The notes under the pieces: generated by a model
Database searches by the model: none
What the model saw: the letters and a program-made list of their open reading frames with translations, nothing else
What the model was told of the DNA's origin: nothing
Assembly: GCA_964563975.1 (NCBI GenBank)
Contig: CAZLZJ010000019.1
Location: 1 to 37,324, forward strand
Length of the DNA: 37,324 nt
Direction: 5' to 3'
Origin: JAAYJR01 sp964563975
Lineage (GTDB): Bacteria > Bacteroidota > Bacteroidia > Bacteroidales > Prolixibacteraceae
Made by a program: the position numbers and the translations under genes
Part shown: positions 17,216 through 26,189 of the stretch, piece after piece
How positions within the stretch are numbered: position 1 is the first letter of the stretch
How the letters are laid out: every line of letters starts with the position of its first letter

Positions 17216-17674
17216 TTAATACCTCGTTGCCCTTTTTATTTCTCTGGCCAAATCTTTCTGCTTTAAAGATTCACGCTTATCATAAATCTTCTTGCCCCGG
17301 GCAAGGGCAATCTCCATTTTTGCCAGGCCTCTTTCGTTTATAAACAATCTGATCGGGATAATTGTAAATCCTGACTCTTTAACCTTGCGCTCCAGCTTCC
17401 TAAGCTCCTTTTTATTAAGCAGCAATTTGCGATCGCGCTTTGCAGGATGATTGTTGCAGGTTCCCAGTTCATATTCGGATATATGAATATTCTTGGCATA
17501 TAACTCACCGCTGAAAAACTGGCAATAAGAATCATTCATACTTACATTTCCTTTTCGAACCGATTTAATTTCTGTACCTAAGAGTTGAATGCCTGCAATA
17601 TATTTTTCAATGAGCTCATATTCAAACGAGGCTTTTCTGTTACGAATATTGATATTACCCTTAGAGTGTGCCAC
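17216..17674 (-). CDS. smpB: SsrA-binding protein
   Basis: The 152-residue partner of tmRNA in trans-translation. Family signatures are NRKASFEYELIEKY, GTEIKSVRKGNVSM and the basic C-terminal tail that folds into the decoding centre (DKRESLKQKDLAREIKR). The start codon is GTG at 17672-17674, sharing one base with the TAG stop of the preceding Yip1-like gene; no ATG lies at a sensible position. The tmRNA gene itself is not in this window. Confidence 0.95.
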   Translation of the reverse strand: MAHSKGNINIRNRKASFEYELIEKYIAGIQLLGTEIKSVRKGNVSMNDSYCQFFSGELYAKNIHISEYELGTCNNHPAKRDRKLLLNKKELRKLERKVKESGFTIIPIRLFINERGLAKMEIALARGKKIYDKRESLKQKDLAREIKRATRY

Positions 17675-18267
17675 TATAGTATTGCCGTTAATAATTTAGA
17701 TAAAATTATGCTCAATATACCATAAATTACTAAGGCGGAGATAACCACCGAAATAAAAAAGGCATATTGCCCCTTATCTCTGAATTGAAACATTGTTTTG
17801 ATACCGGTCAGAAAAATATAAAATCCATATAATCCAAAAATATCAAGAACATAAAGAAACGGGAACAATCCGGTGAAAAACGAAGTAAGAATAACAGGAG
17901 TTAAAGAATAGGAGATCAGTTTACCCAAAGTACGAATATCCTTTTTACCTGAAGTGCGAATATCCTTTTTGATGCCTGTCAAAGCCATCAGCTCCTTAAT
18001 TATAAAAATCATAATAAAATAATAGAGCATAAATAAAACCATCTTTCTAACAGCCTTCATGACCGGAAAAAAAAGATAGAGCCTTGAACCCCGAAACAGC
18101 TCCCCGGCAAAAATGCAAAGTGCAGAAAATAGTACCAACGGACCAATATAGTGTGTTACCGGCTTCAATATGGAAGGAGTATAACTTTTCTGCTTTTTCC
18201 AAAAAAGAACAGGTTCAAACAATACAGCCGTAACGCTATTATAAAGCTCTTTAAAATAGATCTTCAT
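17674..18267 (-). CDS. Yip1-domain integral membrane protein
   Basis: With the ATG at 18265-18267 the protein is 197 residues; a GTG at 18285 would add six. It has about five hydrophobic helices and the layout of the Yip1 domain family, whose bacterial members have no established function. A short basic loop near residues 105-125 contains the repeated peptide KKDIRT, from a 24-base tandem duplication in the DNA. Its stop overlaps the smpB GTG by one base, so the two genes are translationally linked. Confidence 0.75.
   Translation of the reverse strand: MKIYFKELYNSVTAVLFEPVLFWKKQKSYTPSILKPVTHYIGPLVLFSALCIFAGELFRGSRLYLFFPVMKAVRKMVLFMLYYFIMIFIIKELMALTGIKKDIRTSGKKDIRTLGKLISYSLTPVILTSFFTGLFPFLYVLDIFGLYGFYIFLTGIKTMFQFRDKGQYAFFISVVISALVIYGILSIILSKLLTAIL
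17929..17976. repeat. In-frame 24-base tandem duplication inside the Yip1-like gene
   Basis: The block at 17929-17952 is followed at once by a second copy at 17953-17976. The first 18 positions are identical except one, and the copies diverge at the end. It encodes eight residues and doubles the basic KKDIRT loop peptide. Confidence 0.8.
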
Positions 18268-18301
18268 TTTAAAAAAATTCAACACAAAAATACATTAATT
18301 A

Positions 18302-20344
18302 TCAGGACTTTTTAATATCTGTCCGGGTGTCCTTTTTTTTCCTTAATATTTTTTCCAAAGCAAACATTTCATCTCTCAATCTTGCGGCTTCAATAAAATC
18401 CAACTCTTTTGCTGCCTCTTTCATCTCCCTTTTTGTATTTTCTATTACTTTGGAAAGTGCATCCGCACTCATATATTTAATAACCGGATCAGCTGCCGTA
18501 TCAAGCAATACAGATCTTTCATAAAAGTCTGTTTTTTTCTTGCTTCGATATTCCAATCCTATAATTTCACGTGTTGGTTTTATTATCTGTTTGGGAGTAA
18601 TATTATTATCGGCATTATATTTCAACTGTTTAGCCCTCCTGTAGTTTGTGGCATCTATTGTTCTTTGCATAGACTGAGTAATCTTATCCGCATACATTAT
18701 TACTACTCCGTTCAAATTACGCGCAGCACGGCCGGCCGTTTGAGTCAGTGATCTTTCAGAGCGCAGGAAGCCCTCTTTATCGGCATCCAGAATAGCAACT
18801 AAAGAAACCTCAGGAAGATCAAGCCCTTCACGCAAAAGATTAATACCCACCAAAACATCAAATCCTCCTTTTCTTAGTTGTTCCAGCAGCTCAACCCTTT
18901 CGAGGGTATCAATATCTGAATGTATATAACGTGCTCTCACCTCAAGATTCAAAAGGTATTTAGAAAGTTCTTCAGCCATTCTTTTTGTCAGAGTTGTTAC
19001 CAGTACTCTCTCATTTCGTTCCACCCTCAGTTGTATTTCATGCATCAGATCATCAACCTGATTAGTTGCAGGCCTAACTTCAATAAGAGGATCAGGAAGC
19101 CCTGTTGGACGAATAATCTGTTCAACAACTACTCCTTCGCATTTAGCAAGTTCATAATCAGCAGGAGTAGCACTTACAAAAACAATCTGATTGACAAGAC
19201 TTTCAAACTCCTCAAACTTTAATGGCCGATTATCAATTGCAGCAGGCAATCTGAAACCAAACTCAACCAAAGTCACTTTCCTTGAATTATCGCCTCCATA
19301 CATAGCTCTAATCTGAGGTATAGTTGCATGACTTTCATCAATAATGCATAAAAAATCATCAGGAAAATAATCTATAAGGCAAAAAGGCCTTGTTCCCGGC
19401 AGCCTCCCGTCAAAGTACCTGGAGTAGTTCTCAATACCCGGGCAATAGCCCAATTCACGCATCATCTCCATATCATACTCCACTCTCTCTTTTAAGCGCC
19501 GTGCCTCCTGCTGCTTGCCAATTTCCAAAAAATAGTCTATCTGGGATATTAAATCATCCTGAATCTGCCTGATAGCTGAATTCATTCTTGACTTTGTTGT
19601 TACAAATATACTTGCAGGGTAAATTACTATATCATCTTTTTGTTCAAGCTCATAACCTGTCATAGGTTCAAACAGGTATATTTTTTCAATCTCATCCCCC
19701 CAAAAAATAATCCTGACTGCTGTGTCGGAATAAGCAGGAAAAATATCGACCGTATCACCTTTAACTCTGAAATTCCCACGTTGAAAGTCAATCTCACTTC
19801 TTGAATAAAGTGCATCTACCAGCTTTCTGAGAAGCAAATTTCTTGAAACAGATTCACCTGTTTCAACTTTTGTAACATTAGCATGAAAATCATCCGGATT
19901 GCCAATTCCGTACAGACACGACACAGAAGAGACTGCTACAATATCTTTTCTGCCGGAAAGCAGTGCCGAAGTGGTGCTTAACCTAAGCTTCTCTATATCC
20001 TTATTAATCGAAAGATCCTTTTCAATATATGTATCAGAAGATGGCAGGTATGCTTCAGGTTGGTAATAATCGTAATATGAAACAAAATATTCAACCAGGT
20101 TTTCAGGAAAAAACTGTTTCATCTCACCATACAACTGAGCAGCAAGAGTCTTATTATGGCTTAATATCAGGGTCGGTTTTTGTATCTTTTCGATAACATT
20201 AGCCATCGTAAATGTTTTCCCCGATCCGGTAACTCCTAAAAGTGTCTGGTATTTATCACCGCTTATAATTGCTTCCGAAAGCTGTTTGATTGCCTCAGGC
20301 TGATCACCGGTTGGTTTATAATCCGATATTACTTTAAACTCCAT
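18302..20344 (-). CDS. uvrB: UvrABC excinuclease subunit B
   Basis: The 680-residue DNA repair helicase-like protein loads at damage from UvrA and recruits UvrC. Visible features are Walker A GVTGSGKT at 37-44, the damage-verifying beta hairpin with YYDYYQPEAYLP (about 92-105), DESH of the Walker B box, helicase motifs V and VI in the second half (VGINLLREGLDLPE, QTAGRAARN), and a C-terminal UVR coiled coil (about 630-668) for UvrC. Length and motif order are canonical. It appears to be a single-gene unit. Confidence 0.98.
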   Translation of the reverse strand: MEFKVISDYKPTGDQPEAIKQLSEAIISGDKYQTLLGVTGSGKTFTMANVIEKIQKPTLILSHNKTLAAQLYGEMKQFFPENLVEYFVSYYDYYQPEAYLPSSDTYIEKDLSINKDIEKLRLSTTSALLSGRKDIVAVSSVSCLYGIGNPDDFHANVTKVETGESVSRNLLLRKLVDALYSRSEIDFQRGNFRVKGDTVDIFPAYSDTAVRIIFWGDEIEKIYLFEPMTGYELEQKDDIVIYPASIFVTTKSRMNSAIRQIQDDLISQIDYFLEIGKQQEARRLKERVEYDMEMMRELGYCPGIENYSRYFDGRLPGTRPFCLIDYFPDDFLCIIDESHATIPQIRAMYGGDNSRKVTLVEFGFRLPAAIDNRPLKFEEFESLVNQIVFVSATPADYELAKCEGVVVEQIIRPTGLPDPLIEVRPATNQVDDLMHEIQLRVERNERVLVTTLTKRMAEELSKYLLNLEVRARYIHSDIDTLERVELLEQLRKGGFDVLVGINLLREGLDLPEVSLVAILDADKEGFLRSERSLTQTAGRAARNLNGVVIMYADKITQSMQRTIDATNYRRAKQLKYNADNNITPKQIIKPTREIIGLEYRSKKKTDFYERSVLLDTAADPVIKYMSADALSKVIENTKREMKEAAKELDFIEAARLRDEMFALEKILRKKKDTRTDIKKS

Positions 20345-20404
20345 TTTAACCCGGATAAATTAATTAACTTATTTGTCATTATAGCCTGAAATAGACTGAA
20401 AAAC

Positions 20405-20430
20405 AAGTTCTCAAAAATATAAAAGAACTT
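20405..20430 (-). terminator. Terminator hairpin after the HAD phosphatase gene
   Basis: AAGTTCT and AGAACTT form a perfect seven-base stem with a 12-base loop, two bases beyond the stop. On the minus strand it is followed by GTTTTTC. Confidence 0.6.
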
Positions 20431-20432
20431 TT

Positions 20433-21041
20433 TTAAATCTCTTCCCCAATGGTCACATCGTAATAATCGGTTACCATAGTATACATCATTCCTGCAGCAA
20501 CAGCTGCCTTAACACCCGGCTCCCCGTCTTCAAGAACCTGGCAGGAAGAAGGCTCCACTCCCATTTTCTGAGCACATTTTATAAATGTTTCAGGATCAGG
20601 CTTTGGCTGTGAAACATCTTCTGCCGAAACCAATATGTCAAAATATTTATCCAACTCCAATATTTGAAGAGTTTTCCATGCAACTCTTTTATATGAACCG
20701 GTACCTATCGACATCGGAAGTTTGCCATGATAATTTTTAATAAGCTCCACTACCGGTTCAACAGGTCTCATCTTATGCATAATCTTTTCATACTCTTTCT
20801 CTTTGTGAACTCCTGTTTTTTTCGGATCCATATCGGTACCAAAAATCCTATTCAGCTTTTTAATAGTTTCTATGGCAGGAATACCGGCCATGGTAACAAA
20901 CAGTTCAGGGGTAAAAACAATTCCATAGTCATTAAGAATATTTTTATAAGCCATAAAATGAACAGGCATTGTATCGGCTATAGTACCATCAAGATCAAAA
21001 ATAAGTGCTTTGGCATTAGGATTTACATCTATTTTTTTCAC
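20433..21041 (-). CDS. HAD-superfamily phosphatase, beta-phosphoglucomutase-like
   Basis: The 202-residue cytosolic protein has HAD motif I FDLDGTIADT with nucleophile Asp16 and acid/base Asp18, a helical C1-type cap (about 25-90), motif II GTGSYK, motif III Lys in SQPKPDPE, and motif IV EDGEPGVKAA. This is the subfamily IA layout of beta-phosphoglucomutase and sugar-phosphate phosphatases. The substrate cannot be told. A near-perfect promoter lies just upstream and a terminator just downstream, so it is a monocistronic unit. Confidence 0.9.
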   Translation of the reverse strand: MKKIDVNPNAKALIFDLDGTIADTMPVHFMAYKNILNDYGIVFTPELFVTMAGIPAIETIKKLNRIFGTDMDPKKTGVHKEKEYEKIMHKMRPVEPVVELIKNYHGKLPMSIGTGSYKRVAWKTLQILELDKYFDILVSAEDVSQPKPDPETFIKCAQKMGVEPSSCQVLEDGEPGVKAAVAAGMMYTMVTDYYDVTIGEEI

Positions 21042-21065
21042 AAAAAAACTTATTAAATTAAATTA

Positions 21066-21097
21066 CAAAAATAAAATAAAAGGATGAGCCTTACAAA
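21066..21097 (-). promoter_or_regulatory. Bacteroidota-type promoter for the HAD phosphatase
   Basis: On the minus strand TTTG (21094-21097), a 20-base spacer and TATTTTTG (21066-21073) match the consensus exactly. The predicted start near 21060 leaves a short leader of about 20 bases. Confidence 0.6.
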
Positions 21098-21145
21098 CCT
21101 TTTAATATTTGGAAAAATTTATCATTTTTGTTAAAAACTTAATTA

Positions 21146-21568
21146 ATGAATCCCGGACAATTTATTTATACCCTGCCTCAATGGATTGTCTTTGCGGGAA
21201 TAACCGCATATATATACGGTACTGCTGAAAGTAAACATACTTTCAGGATTACCGGATTAATATTGTTCATAGTATTAGGTATATACTCAATCTGGGCTTT
21301 GCAAAGCGAATATTTCTCTTCTCACAGATTCTTAACTCCGGAAGAGATTATAAATAATGAGCTGGAAGAGGTTCTTCCTGCAGATATTCCATTTCCGGCT
21401 AAAATTTTTCCCGCTTATCTTCTTTTTTTAATTTCCGGAGTTATGTCTATTGCAGCACTCATATTCGAGCTAAAAGACCACAAAAGAAAAATGGCACTGG
21501 CAATTGTCGCAGCAATGCCTGCATTATTGGGTTTTTTTATTATTACAGGATCATTAAGATCTCTTTAA
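21146..21568 (+). CDS. Small integral membrane protein of unknown function
   Basis: I do not recognise this 140-residue protein. It has four hydrophobic helices (about 10-24, 33-51, 88-108 and 113-134) with a charged loop between the second and third that carries acidic EEIINNELEEVLPAD. The arrangement is a helical hairpin pair with the loop on one side. No catalytic motif is visible. It is followed by the aminotransferase gene on the same strand after 177 bases, too far to infer co-function. Confidence 0.7.
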   Translation: MNPGQFIYTLPQWIVFAGITAYIYGTAESKHTFRITGLILFIVLGIYSIWALQSEYFSSHRFLTPEEIINNELEEVLPADIPFPAKIFPAYLLFLISGVMSIAALIFELKDHKRKMALAIVAAMPALLGFFIITGSLRSL

Positions 21569-21745
21569 AAAAGTTACCCGCCAATCATATTATTATTCCG
21601 TTAACAATTTTAAATACAAATGTTAGGATAATAAAAAAATACAATTCATTTTGCTAACAATTATCTTTCACGATCTCCTTATTGCTTATATTGCAGCCGG
21701 TTTTTATTACAATTGACAAAAGAATTAAAATTCTAAAATGAAGTT

Positions 21746-23035
21746 ATGAACCCACAAGCTGAAGAGCTCAATAGTATAATCAAAACAGAAAGCTCCTGTG
21801 TATTTGATTTGTTATCAGAAAGGGGGAAAAATATATTTTTCCCGAAAAAAGGGATCCTTGGTCAAACTGCCGAAGCCAGAAACACCCGGATAAATGCCAC
21901 TATCGGAACGGCTATTGAAGATGACGGCTCACCTATGCGATTAGAAACAATTGCAATGAAAATAGCTCTTGATCCCTCTCTTATTTTTCCTTATACAACC
22001 AGTTTCGGGCGCCCTGATCTTCGCTCAAAATGGAAAAGCATGATCTTTGAAAAAAATCCCTCATTAAAAAGAAGTGAAATAAGCCTGCCTGTGGTAACCT
22101 GTGCTTTGACTCACGGGATCAGCATGGCGGGATATCTGTTTGCAAACCCCGGTGATGAAATTATTACTCCTTCACTATATTGGGGCAACTACAACCTGAT
22201 ACTATCCAATGCCTATGGGGTGAAATTTAAAAAGTTCAATTTATTTAAAAATGAACTGTTCGATCTGAACTCTTTCGAAAAAGAATTGAATTCAGGAAAA
22301 TCAGGGAAAAAAATAGTGATGCTCAATTTCCCTAATAATCCTTCCGGTTATACTCCTGCAAACTCAGAAATCGAAGCAATGACCGAAATTTTGCACAATT
22401 CTGCTGTGAACGGAAATAAAATCCTGACCTTAATCGATGATGCTTATTTCGGATTGGTATATAAGAATGGTATAGCCACAGAAAGTATTTTTGCTTCACT
22501 TGCCGGTCTACATAAAAATATACTTGCAGTTAAATTTGACGGACCGACAAAAGAAGACTATGTATGGGGTTTTAGAGTAGGGTTTATAACATATGGCATT
22601 AAGGGAGGCAGCAATAAATTATATTCTGCATTGGAATCAAAAACTGCAGGAGCAATAAGGGGTAATATCTCCAATGCTTCCAACCTGGCACAATCATTAT
22701 TACTTTCAGCCTACGAAAGCAGTGAATACTCAGCTCAGAAGCTTCAAAAGTTTCAAATAATGAAACAAAGATATGAAATCATAAAAGAGACGCTAAAGGA
22801 GAAAAAATACGGAGAATACTTTACCGCCCTGCCCTTTAATTCAGGATACTTTATGTGTATCAAACTTGCAGATGGTCTTAACGGCGAAGAAGTACGGCAG
22901 TTGCTTATTAAAAAATACAATATTGGTACCATTAGCCTCGATAATATTCTTCGTCTTGCTTTTTCATCAGTATCATCAGGACAGATCAAAGAGCTGTTTG
23001 AAGGTATATATTGTGCCTGCCGTGAATTAAGTTAA
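21746..23035 (+). CDS. PLP-dependent class I/II aminotransferase, divergent subgroup
   Basis: The 429-residue fold-type I enzyme has NFPNNPSG at 194-201 (substrate- and PLP-binding Asn197), the cofactor Asp in LIDDAYFG (Asp231 or 232), a probable Schiff-base Lys269 in DGPTKED, and the phosphate-binding Arg277 in GFRVGF. The usual Ser-x-Ser-Lys context of the lysine is replaced by Gly-Pro-Thr-Lys, but the Lys-to-Arg spacing is normal. The N-terminal stretch GILGQTAEARNTRINATIG with EDDGSPMRLE is a family feature I associate with a Bacteroidota group annotated only as class I/II aminotransferase. The substrate is unknown. The stop overlaps the convergent GroES-like gene by nine bases. Confidence 0.85.
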   Translation: MNPQAEELNSIIKTESSCVFDLLSERGKNIFFPKKGILGQTAEARNTRINATIGTAIEDDGSPMRLETIAMKIALDPSLIFPYTTSFGRPDLRSKWKSMIFEKNPSLKRSEISLPVVTCALTHGISMAGYLFANPGDEIITPSLYWGNYNLILSNAYGVKFKKFNLFKNELFDLNSFEKELNSGKSGKKIVMLNFPNNPSGYTPANSEIEAMTEILHNSAVNGNKILTLIDDAYFGLVYKNGIATESIFASLAGLHKNILAVKFDGPTKEDYVWGFRVGFITYGIKGGSNKLYSALESKTAGAIRGNISNASNLAQSLLLSAYESSEYSAQKLQKFQIMKQRYEIIKETLKEKKYGEYFTALPFNSGYFMCIKLADGLNGEEVRQLLIKKYNIGTISLDNILRLAFSSVSSGQIKELFEGIYCACRELS

Positions 23036-23410
23036 AAGATTCTCATCTCTGATAATCATAAGAATTGCTGAATGCGGGAGTATCAGATACTTCTCTTTAT
23101 TGAATTCAATTTCAAAACCGCTTTTATTCAGATAGATAGCAAGGTCTCCCCTTTTAGCCTGAAGGGGAACATATTTTACATTTTCCTGTTTCTGCTTCCA
23201 GGCTTCATCCTCCTCAGTAACTGCAGGAATAGGATAACCCGGTCCGACCTTAATGATATAACCGCTATGTATCTTTTCCCCTTCCTGGACTGTAGGAGGC
23301 AGATATAAACCCGATTTAGTTTTACTTGTAGGCACCTTGGGCTTAATCAATACCCTGTCGCCCACCATTATAAATTTTTCAAGATCCTTTTCTTCAATAA
23401 TGAGTGACAT
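23027..23410 (-). CDS. GroES-like co-chaperonin, long divergent form
   Basis: The 127-residue protein has the Cpn10 pattern: GDRVLIKPKVP strand, a mobile-loop region TSKTKSGLYLPP that would contact a GroEL-type chaperonin, then SGYIIKVGPG, and a final YLILPHSAILMII. It is longer than the roughly 90-residue GroES because of an inserted charged segment (about 58-85). No groEL is adjacent. It is likely a second GroES homologue in addition to the normal groESL pair elsewhere. A -7 box lies about 20 bases upstream. Confidence 0.8.
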   Translation of the reverse strand: MSLIIEEKDLEKFIMVGDRVLIKPKVPTSKTKSGLYLPPTVQEGEKIHSGYIIKVGPGYPIPAVTEEDEAWKQKQENVKYVPLQAKRGDLAIYLNKSGFEIEFNKEKYLILPHSAILMIIRDENLLT

Positions 23411-23430
23411 ATCTACTTACTTTTGCGGGG

Positions 23431-23439
23431 CAAAGATAA
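23431..23439 (-). promoter_or_regulatory. Candidate -7 box for the GroES-like gene
   Basis: On the minus strand TATCTTTGC followed by CCC. It fits TAnnTTTG exactly and would give a leader of about 10-15 bases. The -33 element is not clear. Confidence 0.4.
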
Positions 23440-23577
23440 AAGATTATATTCAACCTTTTAACATATTGTAAACAAGAAATTCAAACTCCTTTAACTAGTT
23501 TTTACTGCAAATACCATTCAATTTGTGTTATATTCGGGTGTTTCATATAATTGAATTAACTATTTTTAAAGGTATCA

Positions 23578-23589
23578 TATATTTGCCCC
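23578..23589 (+). promoter_or_regulatory. Orphan plus-strand -7 box
   Basis: TATATTTGCCCC fits the Bacteroidota -7 consensus, but the plus strand downstream has no gene before 24520 and would be antisense to map. A TTG lies 24 bases upstream, wider than the usual spacing. It may be a leftover or a non-coding transcript start. Confidence 0.25.
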
Positions 23590-23645
23590 GACTTTAGCCG
23601 AGAGAACTCGCATCTGTTTTAATAATTTTCTTGGGAGTAAATATT

Positions 23646-24428
23646 TTACATGTTGGTTTCATATTTATTATGAATATCCGTCAATACTTCATGCCCTGAA
23701 GATGTAACCAAAACAGTATGTTCAAACTGAGCAGACAATTTATTATCAATTGTTCTGGCTGTCCACCCATCACTCTTATCTATTCTGGTAGCCGGCCTCC
23801 CCTCATTAATCATGGGCTCGATTGTAAAAATCATTCCTTCTCTCATAATGCTGCCTCTGTTTCTGCCTGAAGTATGATCAACCTGGGGCTCTTCATGAAA
23901 CTCCAATCCCACACCATGTCCGCAAAACTCATATACCACACTGAAACCACGTGATTTTGCATATCTGTTGATTACAAACCCGATATTTCCAAAATAGTTA
24001 CCCGGAAAAACCTGTTTAATACCCAGGTCAAGACAATGCCTGCTTACCTCAATAAGTTGATTTGCCACATCATCTATCCGCCCTACGGTAAACATCTTTG
24101 AAGTATCACCATAATAACCATTCAAAATTGTTGTAATATCTATATTTAATATATCTCCCTCCTTTAAAATAATATCGTCAGAAGGAATTCCATGGCAAAC
24201 AACTTCATTCAGCGATATACAGCTGGCTTTGGGAAAGCCATTGTAACCTTTTGTTGCAGGCAAGGCACCGTTGGCAAGAATGAATTCTTCCACTTTACGA
24301 TCAATAAAACCTGTTGTAACACCCTCTTCAACAAACTGCCCGGCATAATCCAGAGTTTTTGCTGCTAATCTGCAACTCTTTCTGATGCCTTCAATCTGCT
24401 CAGGTGTTTTAATGATTATTTTACTCAT
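23646..24428 (-). CDS. map: Methionine aminopeptidase, type I
   Basis: The 260-residue cytosolic enzyme removes the initiator methionine. All five metal ligands are visible: Asp97, Asp108, His171, Glu204 and Glu236, with the substrate-side His79. There is no N-terminal extension, so it is the simple type Ia. It is divergent from the acyl-ACP thioesterase gene and monocistronic. Confidence 0.97.
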   Translation of the reverse strand: MSKIIIKTPEQIEGIRKSCRLAAKTLDYAGQFVEEGVTTGFIDRKVEEFILANGALPATKGYNGFPKASCISLNEVVCHGIPSDDIILKEGDILNIDITTILNGYYGDTSKMFTVGRIDDVANQLIEVSRHCLDLGIKQVFPGNYFGNIGFVINRYAKSRGFSVVYEFCGHGVGLEFHEEPQVDHTSGRNRGSIMREGMIFTIEPMINEGRPATRIDKSDGWTARTIDNKLSAQFEHTVLVTSSGHEVLTDIHNKYETNM

Positions 24429-24467
24429 ATAATAAAATTAAATTTTTTGTAAAATTGGTTAAATCTG

Positions 24468-24498
24468 TTTGTATTTCAAAACCTAACAATATTTTTGC
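24468..24498 (+). promoter_or_regulatory. Bacteroidota-type promoter for the acyl-ACP thioesterase
   Basis: TTTG at 24468-24471, an 18-base spacer and TATTTTTGC at 24490-24498. Transcription should start near 24505, about 15 bases before the ATG. Confidence 0.55.
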
Positions 24499-24519
24499 AG
24501 GAATTGTAAATAACAAAAG

Positions 24520-25263
24520 ATGAAGCATAGCTGCCAATTTTCTGTAAAATCATACTTTATTAACCGGTTTGAAGAGCTTTCTACATCATTTATGTTCTAT
24601 CAGATGCAGGAGATCGCCTGGGAACATGCCAATATTCTGGGATTTGGATATGAACAATTAAAACCAAATAATCAGTTCTGGGTATTATCAAGACTCCATG
24701 TCAAAATTGAGCGCAGACCCGGTTGGAGAGAGTCAATTCAGATAGAAACCTGGTCAAGAGGCACAGACGGATTTTACGGATACAGAGATTTCAATTTCAC
24801 AGATTCAAAAGGGAACAGCATTATACAAGCAACAAGCAGCTGGCTGATATTGGATCAAAATACAAAAAAGATAGTCCGTCTCAATAACTTTAAAGAGTTC
24901 CCTGAATATAATGATAGTTTATTAGGATATAATCCTGCCAAACTAAAACCTCCAAAATCTGATGAAAAATTAAAATTTTCGCCGGTATTATTCAATGAAA
25001 TAGATATAAATCAACATTTCAATTCAGGAAGGTATATTGAAAGAATAATTGACAGTTACTCTTTTGAATTTCACAAAGCTCATGAAATCTCTGAGCTTGA
25101 GATAAATTTTCTGAAAGAGGGCATGCCTGAAGATAAACTGGCAGTAAAAAAACAAAAAATTGATAACCATGTCTGTATTTGCAGCGTTATCCGCGAAAGC
25201 GATAATGCCAACCTGATAATTGCACGTATTACCTGGAAAGACAGAAACCTGCCCGGCATTTAA
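24520..25263 (+). CDS. Acyl-ACP thioesterase (FatA-like)
   Basis: The 247-residue cytosolic protein is built of two hot-dog domains. The first (about 1-130) includes MQEIAWEHANILG and the substrate-side strand FWVLSRLHVKIERRP. The second holds the catalytic-type motif DINQHFNSGRYIE (about 166-178), where the Asp, Asn and His correspond to the plant FatA and FatB active site. It releases fatty acids from acyl carrier protein and so sets chain length or free fatty acid supply. It is a single gene with its own promoter, convergent with miaA, the two stops being two bases apart. Confidence 0.9.
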   Translation: MKHSCQFSVKSYFINRFEELSTSFMFYQMQEIAWEHANILGFGYEQLKPNNQFWVLSRLHVKIERRPGWRESIQIETWSRGTDGFYGYRDFNFTDSKGNSIIQATSSWLILDQNTKKIVRLNNFKEFPEYNDSLLGYNPAKLKPPKSDEKLKFSPVLFNEIDINQHFNSGRYIERIIDSYSFEFHKAHEISELEINFLKEGMPEDKLAVKKQKIDNHVCICSVIRESDNANLIIARITWKDRNLPGI

Positions 25264-25265
25264 AA

Positions 25266-26189
25266 TTAGCTGTCAAGCATTTTCAATATCATTTCAACTT
25301 TCTCCTCCTTCGACAAGTTACCGTCTATCCAATTTATTTTTACTCCCCTCCTTTGCATACCCCTGAACCAGGTCATCTGTCTTTTGGCAAATTGATGAAT
25401 TGCAATTTCCAATTTAGCAACCATCTCTTCATAAGTAATCTTATCTGTAAGATAAAGGGTAATATACTTATATTCAAGACCGTAATAAATAAGTTGTTCA
25501 GGTGTCAACCCCGAATCAAGAAGTTGTCTGACCTCCTCTGTCATACCCTGCTCAAGACGCTGATTAAGACGCTCTGTAATCCTTCTCCGGCGTATATCCC
25601 TGTCGAACATTATACCAATATTAAGACTTTTTATTTCCGGCATATCTGTGGCAAGCATCGGATGTTTCTTATAGTACATTTCTATCTCTATTGCCCGGAG
25701 AGCTCTTCTCTCCGTTTCAATATCTGTTATATTGTGTAACTCGGGTTTTAAATCAGTTAAAATTTTTGCCAGCTCATCCCGCTTTTTTCCTTTTAATTTC
25801 CGTCTGAGCTCTTTATCAGGCGGAACCGCAACAAGCTTATAATTTCTGAGTACCGATTCAATATATAACCCGGAACCTCCGCATAAGACAGGCCATTTAC
25901 CTTTTGAAACAATATCTTTGTATGCCTCTATAAATCCGGTTTGAAACCTGTATACATTATAGTGCATTCCCGGTTCTTCAACATCTATGATATGATAAGG
26001 GATAGCCAGTCCTTCCACATTGTAATCTTCATAATCCTTACCTGTGCCAATATTCATCCTGCGATATACCTGCCTCGAATCAGCAGAAATAATCTCTCCG
26101 CCAATTATATAGGCAAGCCCGGCAGCCAGGGTGGTTTTCCCGGTTGCCGTTGGACCCATAATTGTTATAAGATCATACTTTTTCATCAT
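25266..26189 (-). CDS. miaA: tRNA dimethylallyltransferase
   Basis: This enzyme adds the isopentenyl group to A37 of tRNAs that read UNN codons. Starting at the paired ATGs at 26184-26189 gives 306-307 residues, normal for MiaA. The P-loop GPTATGKT begins near residue 10 and is followed by SADSRQVYRRMNIGT and the GGSGLY segment. The frame is open to 26228, but that would add 13 hydrophobic residues (MIVVLLLMFLSHY) before the P-loop, which cytosolic MiaA does not have, so the longer start is rejected. Confidence 0.95.
   Translation of the reverse strand: MMKKYDLITIMGPTATGKTTLAAGLAYIIGGEIISADSRQVYRRMNIGTGKDYEDYNVEGLAIPYHIIDVEEPGMHYNVYRFQTGFIEAYKDIVSKGKWPVLCGGSGLYIESVLRNYKLVAVPPDKELRRKLKGKKRDELAKILTDLKPELHNITDIETERRALRAIEIEMYYKKHPMLATDMPEIKSLNIGIMFDRDIRRRRITERLNQRLEQGMTEEVRQLLDSGLTPEQLIYYGLEYKYITLYLTDKITYEEMVAKLEIAIHQFAKRQMTWFRGMQRRGVKINWIDGNLSKEEKVEMILKMLDS

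Noticed and set aside
17216..18285. A smpB-tmRNA locus
   Set aside because: No tmRNA-like sequence was recognised near smpB. Neighbours are a Yip1-like gene and manA.
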